From Thermoanaerobaculia bacterium (GTDB taxonomy: Bacteria > Acidobacteriota > Thermoanaerobaculia > Multivoradales > Multivoraceae): 40,911 nt of DNA. The stretch is taken from assembly GCA_022824725.1 (NCBI GenBank), contig JAJDZH010000178.1, positions 1 through 40,911 of the forward strand. Reading direction: 5' to 3'. Position numbers and translations under genes: made by a program. Of this stretch, positions 29,852 through 40,546 are shown piece by piece. The first letter of the stretch is position 1. Every line of letters begins with the position of its first letter. Under the pieces are notes generated by a model, which was not told where the DNA came from, did not search any database, and saw only the letters and a list, made by a program, of their open reading frames with translations.

Positions 29852-31314
29852 GGCCCTTCGATCTCGGTTACGACGAAGCGCTCCCGGTCGAGGTCCGGAT
29901 CCGCCCGCAGCAGGATGGGGACGTCGAACGCTCCCTGCATCCCGTCCAGCACGTCCGATTCGGAACCGTTCAGGCCGTCCAGCACCTCCGGGTGGACCCT
30001 CACCGCCAACTGGCGGCAACCGCGGCCGGCGCGCGCCAGACAGGTTCGCCGCAACTCCAGGCAGATCGTCGCGACGGACTTGATCCGGCCCCGGCCCCGG
30101 CAGGTCGGGCAGGGCCCCATGAGCGCCCGCTCCAGGTTCTCGCGCCGCCTCTGCCGGGTGAGTTGAACCAGGCCGAACTCCGAGATCTCGAGCACCCGCT
30201 TCCGGGCGCGGTCCTTCCGCAGCTCCAGCTCGAGCCGCGCGAACACCGCGCGACGATCTTCTTCGTGCTCCATGTCGATCAGGTCGATGACGAGGATGCC
30301 GGACAGGTCCCGCAGCCGTATCTGGCGCACGGCTTCCGCCACCGCCTCGAGATTGGTCCGGAGGACGGTGTCGCGGAAACCGCCGGAGCCGACATCGCGG
30401 CCGGAGTTCACGTCGATGGCCACCAGCGCCTCGGTCTGGTTGATGACCAGGTAGCCGCCGGAGGGCAGCGGCGCCCGCGGCTCCAGCGCGGCGTCGACGG
30501 CGGCGTCGATCCGGTAGCGATCGAACAGGCCGCGACGGCTCTTCTCCAGCCTCGTCACGAGTTCCGGCTGGACCCGCCCGAGGTACTCGCGGATGACCCT
30601 GTGCGCATCGGCGCCGTCGACCAGCAGGGCGCCGAAGTCCTCGCCGAAGTGGTCGCGAATCACCCGTACCGCGAGTTCTTCCTCCTGGTGGAGCAATGCC
30701 GGGGCCGCGGTCGCGGCCGCCCGCCCCTCGATCTCCCGCCAGACCTCCGCCAGAAGCTCGTACTCCCTCCCCAGGTCCTCCGCCGGCGCCCCCTCCGCCG
30801 CCGTGCGCACGATGCACCCCGTCGCTTCGAGCGCGTCGCCCCACCCTTCCATGACCGCCGTCTTCAGACGCGCCCGTTCGTCCGGATCCTCGATCCGCCT
30901 GGAGATTCCCAACCGACCGGCCAGCGGCGTCAGCACCAGGTACCGGCCGGGAAGCGTGATCTCGGTCGTGACCCGCGGTCCCTTGTCCGCCAGTCTTTCC
31001 CTGGCGATCTGAACGACGATTTCCTGGCCCCGCCGCGGGATGCCGGGGCTCATCCGCCGGCCGTCTCCGCCTGGCGCTCCCGACTCGTCGCCCGCCATCT
31101 CCTCGAGGTACAGGTAGCCGTCCCGTTCCAGTCCCAGATCGACGAAGGCAGCCCTCATGCCGGGAAGAACCCGCCGTACCCTCCCCTTGTAGATGTTGCC
31201 CACGAAGCCGCGGCCACGATGGCGCTCGACGAAGAACTCCACCAGCCGGCCGGCCTCGAGGACGGCAAGGCGGGTCTGGTGCGGGTCGCCTTCGACCAGA
31301 AGCTCCCTGTGCAT
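29848..31314 (-). CDS. rng: Ribonuclease G
   Basis: Endoribonuclease of 488 residues in the RNase E/G family, which processes 16S rRNA and degrades mRNA. The N-terminal S1 part (FVGNIYKGRVRRVLPGMRAA) contains an insert (GDESGAPGGDGRRMSPGI). The catalytic segment has ALVAIDVNSGRDVG with its metal-binding Asp, then ILVIDLIDMEHEEDRRAV. The Zn-link is CPTCRGRGRI. The C-terminal scaffold of RNase E is absent, hence RNase G. ATG at 31314 (MHRELLVEGDPHQTR) fits the family; the frame extends further as a shadow. In E. coli rng also follows the mre genes, so the position is conserved. Confidence 0.95.
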   Translation of the reverse strand: MHRELLVEGDPHQTRLAVLEAGRLVEFFVERHRGRGFVGNIYKGRVRRVLPGMRAAFVDLGLERDGYLYLEEMAGDESGAPGGDGRRMSPGIPRRGQEIVVQIARERLADKGPRVTTEITLPGRYLVLTPLAGRLGISRRIEDPDERARLKTAVMEGWGDALEATGCIVRTAAEGAPAEDLGREYELLAEVWREIEGRAAATAAPALLHQEEELAVRVIRDHFGEDFGALLVDGADAHRVIREYLGRVQPELVTRLEKSRRGLFDRYRIDAAVDAALEPRAPLPSGGYLVINQTEALVAIDVNSGRDVGSGGFRDTVLRTNLEAVAEAVRQIRLRDLSGILVIDLIDMEHEEDRRAVFARLELELRKDRARKRVLEISEFGLVQLTRQRRRENLERALMGPCPTCRGRGRIKSVATICLELRRTCLARAGRGCRQLAVRVHPEVLDGLNGSESDVLDGMQGAFDVPILLRADPDLDRERFVVTEIEGP

Positions 31315-31346
31315 GTCGGTGCCGGCGGCCGCCCCTGACGGCCCGC

Positions 31347-32462
31347 TCAGATGTTGACGAAGCGCTGAACGTCGACGCGGATCATCAACCCGGTGGCCGC
31401 ACAACAGAAGAGCATGAAGGAGCCGCCGTAGCTGAGGAAGGGCAGCGGGATGCCGGTGATCGGAAGCAGACCGACCACCATCGCCGTATTGTAGAGAACG
31501 TGGCCCGCAATGAAGGCGAGCAGGCCGACGACGAGCAGCATGCCGGCCGGGTCTCGCGCGGCCAGGGCCGCGCGCACGCCGTTTCCCAGGTAGAGGAGGA
31601 GCAGCCCCAGGACGACGGTGACGCCCATGAACCCGTACTCCTCACCCAGCACGGCGAACACGAAATCGGTGTGAGGCGTCGGCAGAAACTGCAGATTCGA
31701 CTGCGTGCCCTCGCCGTATCCCTTGCCCAGCATCTGGCCTGAGCCGATGGCGATGCGGCTCTGGCGCACCTGGTAGCCCGACCCGAGCGGGTCCGCGCCG
31801 GGCCTGAAGAAGCTGGACACCCGGTCCTTCTGGTAGTCCTGCAGGGCGAAGACCCAGATGGCGCCCGCGACCATCGCGGCCACCCCCAGCGCGATCAGGG
31901 CGGACCGGAGCCTGAGGCCGGCGACGATAGCCATCGCTGCGAGCATCGGCACGAACATCAGGGCGCCGCCCATGTCCGGCTGCAGGGCGATCAGCAGCAC
32001 CGGCGCCACGACGAAAGCCGAGGCCGCCCAAAGCCAGTCGCGAGGCGCCACCGGCGCCTGGGCTTCCGCCATGTGCCGGGCCAGCAGGAGAACCGTCGCG
32101 ATCTTGCAGAAGTCCGACGGCTGACCGCCGAAACCGCCGATACCGATCCAGCTCCGTGCCCCGCCCGCTTCGTGGCCGAAGAAGGTCACCGCGGCGAGTA
32201 CCGCCACCGCCGCCAGGTAGATCCAGAAGGCGTAGCGGAGCAGGAACGTGTAGTCGACCGCGGCGGCCGCCGTCATGACCAGCAGACCCAGAACGATCCA
32301 CGCCGACTGGCGCACTTCGTAGTCCGTGTTCATGTCCGCGGAGGCACTGGAAATGACGACCAGGCCGATCACCGACAACGCCAGCGCCGACCCGGCGAGC
32401 AGCCAGGTGACGGACCGGACCCGGCGCAGCAGATGCCAGCGATCAGGTTCCCGCGGCAGCAC
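31347..32462 (-). CDS. rodA: RodA peptidoglycan glycosyltransferase (SEDS)
   Basis: Polytopic SEDS protein of 371 residues (E. coli RodA has 370) that polymerises lipid II during cell elongation. Signatures: WIGIGGFGGQPSDFCKIATV, LLIALQPDMGGALMFVPM, ADPLGSGYQVRQSRIAIGSG, FVFAVLGEEYGFMG, and the C-terminal GIPLPFLSYGGSFMLFCCAA. The frame runs back to 32699, but the GTG at 32462 (MLPREPDRWHLL) gives the right length and overlaps the mrdA stop by 20 bp. It pairs with the class B PBP encoded just upstream. Confidence 0.95.
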   Translation of the reverse strand: MLPREPDRWHLLRRVRSVTWLLAGSALALSVIGLVVISSASADMNTDYEVRQSAWIVLGLLVMTAAAAVDYTFLLRYAFWIYLAAVAVLAAVTFFGHEAGGARSWIGIGGFGGQPSDFCKIATVLLLARHMAEAQAPVAPRDWLWAASAFVVAPVLLIALQPDMGGALMFVPMLAAMAIVAGLRLRSALIALGVAAMVAGAIWVFALQDYQKDRVSSFFRPGADPLGSGYQVRQSRIAIGSGQMLGKGYGEGTQSNLQFLPTPHTDFVFAVLGEEYGFMGVTVVLGLLLLYLGNGVRAALAARDPAGMLLVVGLLAFIAGHVLYNTAMVVGLLPITGIPLPFLSYGGSFMLFCCAATGLMIRVDVQRFVNI

Positions 32463-34242
32463 CGAAGTGATCCTCGAGCAACTCTCTCGCCAGCGGCGCC
32501 GCCGCTTCCGAGCCCCTGCCCCCGTTCTCGACGAAGACGACGACCACCAGCTCCGGCGCGTCCACCGGAGCGTAGGAGGTGAACCAGGCGTGGTCGGCCT
32601 GATCGGGCGGGAGATCCTCCGAGCGGATCCAGGTCTCCTGCGCGACGACCTGGGCGGTTCCCGTCTTGCCCGCGACGGCCACCACCGGCGTTCTGGCACC
32701 GCGTCCGGTTCCGTTCGCGACGACGTTGGCGAGCGCTTCGGCGACGAAGGCGATCACTTCGGCATCCAGGCCGAGCGGCTCGGGAGGCTCCCCGCCGCCC
32801 GCGACCAGGTACGGGCGCACCCGGAACCCCCCGTTCGCCACCGCGGCGGTCATCACCGCCACCTGCAGCGGCGAAGTCAGCAGCGGCCCCTGGCCTATCG
32901 CGACCGAGACCGTCTCGCCCGGATACCACGGATAGCCTCGCCGATCCCTGCTCCACTCGGAGTCGGGCACGAGACCCTCGCTCTCGCCGGGGAGTTCGAC
33001 TCCCGTTCGGCCACCCAGCCCGAGCCGGCGGGCGTAGGCGGCGATCACCTCGATTCCGATCTTGACGCCCTGCCGGTAGAAATAGACGTCGCAGGAGTGC
33101 TGCAGGGCCCCGCGCAGATCGACGAAGCCGTGCCCACGCCGCTGCCAGCAACGCCAGCGGCGGTCGTAGAGCCGGGTCGCGCCGTTGCAGTAGACCCGTT
33201 CCTCGGGGTCAAGCAGTCCCTCCGCGAGACCCGCCACCGCCATCACGATCTTGAACACCGAGCCCGGCGGGTAGGTGTTCTGGATCGCGCGGTTCTGCAG
33301 GGGCTTTCCCGGTGCGTCGACGATCCGGTCCCAGTCCTCCTGGCTCAGCCGGCCGGCGAAGCGGTTCGGGTCGAACGACGGCGAGGAGACCATCGCCCGC
33401 ACCGCGCCGTCGCGGGGGTCGAGCGCGACAATCGCGCCGGCCTTGTCCGCCAGCAGGCTCTCGGCCAATTGCTGCAGCCGCAGGTCGATCGTCAGGGTCA
33501 CGGACTCGCCGGGCTCGGCGTCCGCCCGTTGCACGTCCTCGCCCATCAGGCGGCCCCGGCTGTCGACGACCACGATCCGTTCCCCGTGGTTTCCGCGCAG
33601 CCGGCGATCCCGCAGCAGTTCCACGCCGCTGCGGCCTACCAGATCCCCGGCCGCCAGAGAGTCGTCGCGGTCGTGTTCGGCTGGAGTGGGTTCACCCAGA
33701 TAGCCCACCACATGAGCTGTCTGAAAACTGTGCCGGTACAGCCGGCGCCTCGACGTGGAGATCTCGAACTCCGGATGCTCGGGCTCCGAGACCTCGAACC
33801 GGGCGACCTGGGTCAGCTCCAGGTCCTCGGCCAGCAGCACGGGCACCTCCCGGGCCACGCCCCGATGACGCTCCAGCGCGGCCCTGAGCTCCCGCTCCTC
33901 CCGGCCGAGGATCCCGGCCGCGAAGGCCAGACTGGCGCCAAGGTCCGCGCTCTCGCCGCGGTCGATCATCAAGCGGAAAGTGGGCGTGTTCTCGACCAGG
34001 ATCCGCCCCGAGCGGTCGTAGATCAGGCCCCTCGGCGCGTCCAGTCGCAGCACCCGCAGCCGGTTGTTCTCGGCCAGACGTTCGTAGTGCTCCGCCCGAA
34101 TGATCTGGTGATACCAGTAGGCGCCGATCACGACCGCCAGGGCCACGCCCAGCACGCCGCACAGCCATCTGAGCCGGACGGCCATGTTCAGCAGGACCCA
34201 ATCCACGCTGTACTCGCCGGTGGGGTTCCGCAGACTCATCAT
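32443..34242 (-). CDS. mrdA: Penicillin-binding protein 2 (elongation transpeptidase)
   Basis: Class B PBP of 599 residues with one N-terminal membrane segment (LCGVLGVALAVVIGAYWYHQ). The dimerisation domain has APRGLIYDRSGRILVENTPT. The transpeptidase motifs are SxxK in PPGSVFKIVMAVAG, SCD in LQHSCDVYFYRQG, and KTG in AVAGKTGTAQVV. Together with RodA it forms the synthase of the rod complex. ATG codons at 34242 and 34239 are both possible. The 13-bp gap from mreD and the overlap with rodA indicate one transcript. Confidence 0.96.
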   Translation of the reverse strand: MMSLRNPTGEYSVDWVLLNMAVRLRWLCGVLGVALAVVIGAYWYHQIIRAEHYERLAENNRLRVLRLDAPRGLIYDRSGRILVENTPTFRLMIDRGESADLGASLAFAAGILGREERELRAALERHRGVAREVPVLLAEDLELTQVARFEVSEPEHPEFEISTSRRRLYRHSFQTAHVVGYLGEPTPAEHDRDDSLAAGDLVGRSGVELLRDRRLRGNHGERIVVVDSRGRLMGEDVQRADAEPGESVTLTIDLRLQQLAESLLADKAGAIVALDPRDGAVRAMVSSPSFDPNRFAGRLSQEDWDRIVDAPGKPLQNRAIQNTYPPGSVFKIVMAVAGLAEGLLDPEERVYCNGATRLYDRRWRCWQRRGHGFVDLRGALQHSCDVYFYRQGVKIGIEVIAAYARRLGLGGRTGVELPGESEGLVPDSEWSRDRRGYPWYPGETVSVAIGQGPLLTSPLQVAVMTAAVANGGFRVRPYLVAGGGEPPEPLGLDAEVIAFVAEALANVVANGTGRGARTPVVAVAGKTGTAQVVAQETWIRSEDLPPDQADHAWFTSYAPVDAPELVVVVFVENGGRGSEAAAPLARELLEDHFGAAAGT

Positions 34243-34255
34243 GTGCCCTTCGCGG

Positions 34256-34768
34256 TCATCGCGGACGCTCCCTCCGCCGCTTCAGGGTACGCCGTTCATC
34301 GACCCAGGCCTGGGCGCGGTTGAACAGCCACAGGCCCGGCAGGCCGACGGCGGTCGTCGCGGCCACGCGCAGCGGAACGACCGCGCCGCCCAACCCGCCG
34401 ACTTCCAGAAACCTGAGCAGGCCGAGAACGATCGCCTGATGCACCAGCGTACCCACCGCGACCAGGAGCAGCACCACCGTCTGCTGGCCGGTGTCCACGC
34501 GCTGCGACAGGCGGGCGACTCCGTAGCCCACGACGCAGCAGGCGAGGCCGTGAAGGCCGAACGGCGAGGTGCTCAGCGTGTCCTGAACCAGGCCCGCGAC
34601 CAGGCCGCCCGCGACGCCCTGGAGCGAGTTGCCGGCCAGGCTGCCGAGCACGACCAGGAGCACGAAGAGGTCGATCGTCCGCCCGGCCGCCGGCAGCACT
34701 TCGGCCAGCAGCAACTCGACCAGCGACACCAGGGCCAGACTGGCGGCGAACCTAGCGGCCCACGGCAT
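34256..34768 (-). CDS. mreD: Rod shape-determining protein MreD
   Basis: Membrane protein of 170 residues with about five hydrophobic helices (AASLALVSLVELLLAEVLPA, IDLFVLLVVLGSLAGNSLQG, GLACCVVGYGVARLSQRVD, VVLLLVAVGTLVHQAIVLGL). The GLVAGLVQDTLSTSPFGLHG segment is the best-conserved MreD motif. The frame extends to 34975, but ATG at 34768 (MPWAARFAASLAL) overlaps the mreC stop by 17 bp and gives the usual length. It connects MreC to MreB and the synthase in the elongasome. Confidence 0.93.
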   Translation of the reverse strand: MPWAARFAASLALVSLVELLLAEVLPAAGRTIDLFVLLVVLGSLAGNSLQGVAGGLVAGLVQDTLSTSPFGLHGLACCVVGYGVARLSQRVDTGQQTVVLLLVAVGTLVHQAIVLGLLRFLEVGGLGGAVVPLRVAATTAVGLPGLWLFNRAQAWVDERRTLKRRRERPR

Positions 34769-35591
34769 CCGCGCCGTCCATGACCGCCTCGGGCACCGGG
34801 TCGCGGCGCCACACGAAAGCGTGGCTGAGCGAACCGAGATCCACGCGCGGGGCGACCTTGATCTCGTGGAAGTGATCGTCGCCGGACTCGACGGAGGTGA
34901 CCGTGCCGATCGGGATTCCTCGCGGGAAGACGCCGTCGATGCCGGCCGTGACCACGCGGTCTCCCGGCTGGACATCGACCTGCACCGGCACGTACGCGAG
35001 CGAGAGTACGCCTGCCGCCTCGGTGCCCCGGACGATGCCCTGACGGCGCGTTCGCTCGATCATCGCGCCCACCGAAGAGTCTCGATCCGTAACGAGCAGC
35101 ACGCGCGCATAGTCGCCCCCGGCCGAAACGACGCGGCCCAGCAAGCCGTCGACCGTGGTCACGGGCCGCCGCGCCCACTCGGCTCTCGCGTTGCCGCGAG
35201 GCAACCGCAGAATGGCCGTGCGCCGCCACGAGTGGTAGTCGACGTAGACGACGTCCGCCAGCAGGAGCTCCGCGTCCGGCGGCCGCGCGTATCCGAACGG
35301 CGCCGAAAGCAGGTCGACCTCGAGTTCCGCGCCAAGAGCCGTGGCATGGGCCGCCTCGAGCTGCCGCAGCCGGCTTCGAAGTTCCTCGTTCTCGCGTTCC
35401 AGCCGAGCCCTCGTCCGCCACCCGTCCCGCACGCCGCCCGCGACATCGGCGGCCGCGGCGACCAGTCGCTTCGCCGGAGCCTCCACCCACAGCGCCACGT
35501 CGGCCGAGCGCTCCGGCGACTGAGCGGTCAACGACGCGAGCAGAAAGGTCACCGTGACGGCGAACAGGATGGCGACCCGGCGCTCGCTCAT
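34752..35591 (-). CDS. mreC: Cell shape-determining protein MreC
   Basis: Bitopic membrane protein of 279 residues. A short N-terminus and membrane helix (AILFAVTVTFLLASLTAQS) are followed by a coiled coil (RARLERENEELRSRLRQLEA) and two beta-barrel-like domains with AILRLPRGNARAEWARRPVT-type text, DRDSSVGAMIERTRRQGIVR and GDRVVTAGIDGVFPRGIPIG. The last is the hallmark MreC C-terminal motif. It controls PBP2 activation in the elongasome. It starts 15 bp after mreB and overlaps mreD. Confidence 0.95.
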   Translation of the reverse strand: MSERRVAILFAVTVTFLLASLTAQSPERSADVALWVEAPAKRLVAAAADVAGGVRDGWRTRARLERENEELRSRLRQLEAAHATALGAELEVDLLSAPFGYARPPDAELLLADVVYVDYHSWRRTAILRLPRGNARAEWARRPVTTVDGLLGRVVSAGGDYARVLLVTDRDSSVGAMIERTRRQGIVRGTEAAGVLSLAYVPVQVDVQPGDRVVTAGIDGVFPRGIPIGTVTSVESGDDHFHEIKVAPRVDLGSLSHAFVWRRDPVPEAVMDGADAVGR

Positions 35592-35606
35592 CTCGGTGAA
35601 CGCTCC

Positions 35607-36623
<1,017 letters not shown>

Positions 36624-36645
36624 TCGGGATGAACCTCGCGCCGCG

Positions 36646-36651
36646 ATCATA
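36646..36651 (-). promoter_or_regulatory. Candidate -10 of the mreB operon
   Basis: TATGAT on the minus strand, 22 bp before the mreB ATG, five of six to consensus. No clear -35. It overlaps the alternate start codon at 36650, which argues for the downstream start. Confidence 0.4.
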
Positions 36652-36742
36652 ACCGCCGGACGACCGCCCGATCCTGTTACGATGGCAGTACTTCTGAACC
36701 CGGAGGGCCTTCCGCGTTCTACCGGGCGCCCGGGTCCGAATC

Positions 36743-38695
36743 ATGCTGAACGTCATTCGCAAGAACATCAAGAGCTTCTATCCGCTCGCCATCGGCCTGG
36801 CCCTCGTCTTCGTGCTGCTTGTCTTCACCGACTTTCAGACGCTCGACGGCACGCAGATCAATCCGGACGCGGCCACCGTGGGCCGCGACAGAATCACCTT
36901 CGCCGAGTTCGAGCGCAGCTACCGGAACGCGGAGAGCCGCTACCGGGAAATCTACGGCGACGCCTTCAACGCGGATCTCGCCGACCAGCTCCAGTTGCCG
37001 GTTCAGGCGCTGGAAGCCCTGATCAACGACCGCCTTCTCATCATGGAAGCGGAACGGATGGGCCTGACCGTCAGCGACGAGGAGCTGCAGGAGGAGATCC
37101 TCGCCGTGCCTGGCCTGACCGACGGGGCCGGCAACTTCATCGGCGCGCGGCAGTACCAGGATCTCCTGCGCGCGAACCGACTCTCGGTGGACGACTTCGA
37201 GGCCGACCTGCGCACGTCCCTGCTCGTGCGCAAGCTGCAGGCGGCGCTGGCCGAGGTCGCCCACGTCTCCGACGCGGAGGTCGAGCTGCGCGCCCGCGAA
37301 GCGGCCGAGCGCGCCGCGATCCGCTACTTCCAGGTGCCGGCCAGCCGCTTCGCCGCCGAGGCCGAGCCTTCGAGCGAAGAGGCCGCGGCCTACTACGAAG
37401 CGCATCGCGAGGAGTTCAGGCTGCCCGAGCGCCGGCGGGTGGGCTACCTCCTGGTCAGCACGAACACGGTCCGCGCCGAACTCGAGGTGACCGACGACGA
37501 GGTCCGGACGTACTACGAAGACAACCCGGCCCAGTTCGAGATCCCGGAGCAGGTTCGGGCCAGCCACATCCTCCTGCTCGAGAACAGCGAACGGGACGCG
37601 GAGCAGGCGCGCAGCCTGCTGAACCGGCTGCGCGGCCGCATCGAAGCCGGAGAGGACTTCGTGGCGCTGGCCCGGGAGTACTCGGACGACGAGGCCACGA
37701 AGGAAGCAGGCGGCGACCTCGGCTACTTCGGCCGCGGTGCGATGACCCAGGCCTTCGAGGACGCCGCGTTCGGCGCCGCCGGCGGCGACCTGGTGGGACC
37801 GGTCGAGAACCAGCTCGGTCCGCGCACCGGCCATCACCTGATCCAGGTCCACGAGCGCCGCGAAGGCGGGCGCCAGACCCTCGAGGAAGTCAGCAACCTG
37901 ATCCGGGTCCAGCTCCTGGCCACCCGGGCCGAAGACGAGGCGAAGAGCCGGATCGATTCCCTGCACGAGCGCCTGGCGGACGAGACCTTCGCCGGCGAGG
38001 ACGAAGCCCGGGAACTGGCCGCCGCCGAAGCGCTCGTCTACGCCAGCACGGAGCCGTTCGGCGAAGACGATGCCGTGGCCGGCATCGGCCGCAACTTCAA
38101 CTTCAGCTCCGCGGCGTTCGGTCTCGAGGCCGGCGCCTGGTCCGAGCCGGTCCGCATCGCGGCGGGCTGGGCTCTCCTCTCCGTGCTCGAGGTGCTGCCG
38201 CCCAGGGACTCGGAGTTCGTGGAAGTCGAGGTCGACGTTCGCGAGGTCGTCCGCCGGCAGAAGGAGACCGAGCTCCTGGCGGCGGCGCTCACCGAGACGC
38301 GGGGCCGCGTCGAGGACGGGCTGAGCATGGACGACGCGGCCGGGGAGTTCGATGCCGTGATCGAGGAGAGCGGCAGCTTCGGCCTGCGCCAGCCGATCGG
38401 CACCCTCGGCGCAATGCCCGAGCTGGCCAGCGCCGTGTTCGCACTCTCCGCGGGCCAGTTCGGCGGCCCGGTGGACACTCCGTTCGGCGCCGTTCTGTTC
38501 GAGGTGACCGAACGCGAATCCTTCGATCCCGTGCTGTTCGACCCCGAAGCGACACGGAACGAGCTCCTGTCCGAGCGGAACCTGACCATGCTCCAGTCCC
38601 TGCTGCAGCGGCTCCGCGAGGAGGTCGGCGTCCACTACACCCAGGACTTCATCGAGAACTTCGGCCTGGGCGAGGCCGAGGCCGCCGGCGCCTGA
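36743..38695 (+). CDS. PpiD/SurA-type periplasmic chaperone with PPIC domain
   Basis: Membrane-anchored foldase of 650 residues. An N-terminal helix (FYPLAIGLALVFVLLVFTD) anchors it in the inner membrane with the rest in the periplasm. Residues about 45-150 form a SurA-N-like domain (ALEALINDRLLIMEAERMGL, then VSDEELQEEILAVPGLTDG). The parvulin domain lies at about 265-375: RASHILLLENS, EDFVALAREYSDDEATKEAG, then GGDLGYFGRGAMTQAFEDAA. A C-terminal SurA-like part follows. PpiD assists outer-membrane protein folding at the Sec exit. ATG at 36743 fits the helix. A weak TACGAT -10 at 36678-36683 is possible. Confidence 0.93.
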   Translation: MLNVIRKNIKSFYPLAIGLALVFVLLVFTDFQTLDGTQINPDAATVGRDRITFAEFERSYRNAESRYREIYGDAFNADLADQLQLPVQALEALINDRLLIMEAERMGLTVSDEELQEEILAVPGLTDGAGNFIGARQYQDLLRANRLSVDDFEADLRTSLLVRKLQAALAEVAHVSDAEVELRAREAAERAAIRYFQVPASRFAAEAEPSSEEAAAYYEAHREEFRLPERRRVGYLLVSTNTVRAELEVTDDEVRTYYEDNPAQFEIPEQVRASHILLLENSERDAEQARSLLNRLRGRIEAGEDFVALAREYSDDEATKEAGGDLGYFGRGAMTQAFEDAAFGAAGGDLVGPVENQLGPRTGHHLIQVHERREGGRQTLEEVSNLIRVQLLATRAEDEAKSRIDSLHERLADETFAGEDEARELAAAEALVYASTEPFGEDDAVAGIGRNFNFSSAAFGLEAGAWSEPVRIAAGWALLSVLEVLPPRDSEFVEVEVDVREVVRRQKETELLAAALTETRGRVEDGLSMDDAAGEFDAVIEESGSFGLRQPIGTLGAMPELASAVFALSAGQFGGPVDTPFGAVLFEVTERESFDPVLFDPEATRNELLSERNLTMLQSLLQRLREEVGVHYTQDFIENFGLGEAEAAGA

Positions 38696-38720
38696 CCGCG
38701 GCGCGGCGCTCCCTGGCGGC

Positions 38721-39338
38721 TTGATCGGCTATCTGCGCGGGCGCCGCCTGGCCCTGGACCCGGAGCGCCTGGTCCTCGACACGAACGGCGTGGGGTTCGA
38801 CCTGCGGATTCCCCTGTCGACCCACGCCGAGCTGGACAAGCTCGACCCGGACGCCGAGGTCGGCCTGTTCGTCCACACCCATGTCCGGGCCGACGCCATC
38901 GAGCTGTTCGGTTTCTGGACGGAGGCGGAACGAACCCTCTTCGAACACCTGATCGGCATAAGCGGCATCGGCCCCCGGCTCGCCCAGGTGGTGCTGTCCG
39001 GAGGTTCCACCGGCGATCTGCTGAACACGATCGGTGGCGGCAACGTCGCGGCTCTCGTCCGAATCCCGGGCATCGGCAGGAAGACCGCGGAACGCATGGT
39101 CCTGGAACTCAGGGAGAAGGCCAAGACGCTGCTCGCCGAAGCCGGCGCCGAGCCGCCAGCGGCCGAGCCCCAAACCGGCCGCGAGGACGAGCAGGACCAG
39201 GCCGTCAGCGCGCTGGTCAACCTCGGCTACCGCGCGGCCGAGGCGCAGCGGGCCGTCTCCGCGACGCTGGCCGAAGCACCCGAGGCGGAGTTTCAGGACC
39301 TTCTGCGCCTGAGCCTGCGCCGGCTGTCACGGCTGTAG
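38721..39338 (+). CDS. ruvA: Holliday junction complex subunit RuvA
   Basis: RuvA (205 residues) binds four-way junctions and loads RuvB. The OB-fold opens with IGYLRGRRLALDPERLVLD. Helix-hairpin-helix motifs LIGISGIGPRLAQVVLSG and LVRIPGIGRKTAERMVLELR are clear, and the flexible linker leads to the RuvB-binding domain DEQDQAVSALVNLGYRAAEA. The start is TTG at 38721, which yields the invariant MIGYLRG. ruvB follows 24 bp downstream. ruvC, often the partner gene, is not in the window. Confidence 0.97.
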   Translation: MIGYLRGRRLALDPERLVLDTNGVGFDLRIPLSTHAELDKLDPDAEVGLFVHTHVRADAIELFGFWTEAERTLFEHLIGISGIGPRLAQVVLSGGSTGDLLNTIGGGNVAALVRIPGIGRKTAERMVLELREKAKTLLAEAGAEPPAAEPQTGREDEQDQAVSALVNLGYRAAEAQRAVSATLAEAPEAEFQDLLRLSLRRLSRL

Positions 39339-39362
39339 GGGCAGCGGGGTAGCATCGCCGCC

Positions 39363-40430
39363 ATGGCAGGTTCGGGAGTCGACGAGGTCGAGCGAAACGT
39401 CCTCTCGGCCGCTCAGGACGCGGACGACCGGCGCGTCGAGCCGTCGCTGCGGCCCCAGCGCCTGGCCGACTACCTGGGCCAGGAGAAGATCGTCAAGCTG
39501 CTCGACGTCTACATGCGGGCGGCCCGCCAACGCGGAGAAGCGCTCGACCACGTCCTTCTCTTCGGCCCGCCGGGCCTGGGAAAGACCACTCTTGCCCACA
39601 TCATCGCCCGCGAGATGGGCTCCGCCCTGCGCGCCACGTCGGGCCCGGTGCTTGAGCGAGCCGGCGACCTGGCGGCGATCCTGACCAACCTGGAACCGGG
39701 CGATGTTCTGTTCATCGACGAGATCCACCGACTCGGGCCGACGGTGGAGGAGATCCTCTATCCGGCGCTCGAGGACTTCCAGCTCGACCTGGTCATCGGT
39801 CAGGGGCCGATGGCCAAATCGATGCGGATCGATCTACCCCGGTTCACCCTGGTCGGGGCCACCACCCGCGCCGGCATGATCACGGCGCCGCTGCAGGCCC
39901 GCTTCGGCATCGTCCACCGGCTCGACCTCTACGACTCGGACGTGCTGACCAGGATTCTCCAGCGTTCCGCCGACGTGCTCGAGGCGCCGATCGACGAGGG
40001 CGGCGCCAACGAGATCGCCCGGCGCAGCCGCGGCACCCCCCGGATCGCCAACAGGCTGTTGCGCCGGGTACGAGACTACGCACAGATCGAGGCCGACGGC
40101 CGGGTCGACCGAACGACCGCAACCGAGGCCCTGGAGCAGCTCGAAGTCGACGATCACGGCCTGGACGAGATCGACCGCAAGATCATGAGGATCCTGATCG
40201 AGCAGTACGGGGGCGGGCCTGCTGGCCTCAAGGCGCTGGCCGCATCCGTCGGTGAGGATCAGGGAACGATCGAGGACAACTACGAGCCGTACCTGGTCCA
40301 GCAGGGCTTCCTGCAGCGCACCTCCCGCGGCAGGGAGGCAACGAACAAGGCGTACGGACACCTCGGCCTGGGCTGCTCCGATGACCCGAGCAAGAACAAG
40401 CGGCCGAGCAAGAACAAGCGGCTCTTCTGA
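39363..40430 (+). CDS. ruvB: Holliday junction branch-migration helicase RuvB
   Basis: AAA+ motor of 355 residues. Signatures: [20 protein letters not shown], Walker [21 protein letters not shown], Walker [21 protein letters not shown], sensor and arginine finger regions in [19 protein letters not shown], and the C-terminal winged helix [20 protein letters not shown]. The end is unusual: after the family tail (HLGLG) it carries [17 protein letters not shown], made of a perfect 18-bp tandem repeat. The tail is basic and probably disordered. Confidence 0.97.
   Translation: MAGSGVDEVERNVLSAAQDADDRRVEPSLRPQRLADYLGQEKIVKLLDVYMRAARQRGEALDHVLLFGPPGLGKTTLAHIIAREMGSALRATSGPVLERAGDLAAILTNLEPGDVLFIDEIHRLGPTVEEILYPALEDFQLDLVIGQGPMAKSMRIDLPRFTLVGATTRAGMITAPLQARFGIVHRLDLYDSDVLTRILQRSADVLEAPIDEGGANEIARRSRGTPRIANRLLRRVRDYAQIEADGRVDRTTATEALEQLEVDDHGLDEIDRKIMRILIEQYGGGPAGLKALAASVGEDQGTIEDNYEPYLVQQGFLQRTSRGREATNKAYGHLGLGCSDDPSKNKRPSKNKRLF
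40386..40421 (+). repeat. 18-bp tandem repeat in the ruvB tail
   Basis: CCGAGCAAGAACAAGCGG occurs twice in a row (40386-40403, 40404-40421), coding for PSKNKR twice at the end of RuvB. It is a simple in-frame duplication and could vary between strains. Confidence 0.85.
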
Positions 40431-40546
40431 AAGCAGGCGCCGGAACGGGCGGGCAACCGCACGCCACGCCATTCCAGTTCCGCCCGGTTGCTGTAGTTCA
40501 GCACCCGGCAGTGCTTTGAGCGCCTGACCTCCGCGAGCTCACGCGC

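Noticed and set aside
28079-30166. 695-residue plus-strand frame opposite the fusion gene
   Set aside because: Antisense shadow; the minus-strand frame has kinase and barrel motifs in order.
29852-30844. Upstream extension of the kinase fusion frame
   Set aside because: This part overlaps rng in another frame and has shadow composition. The TTG at 29851 overlapping the rng stop is a better start.
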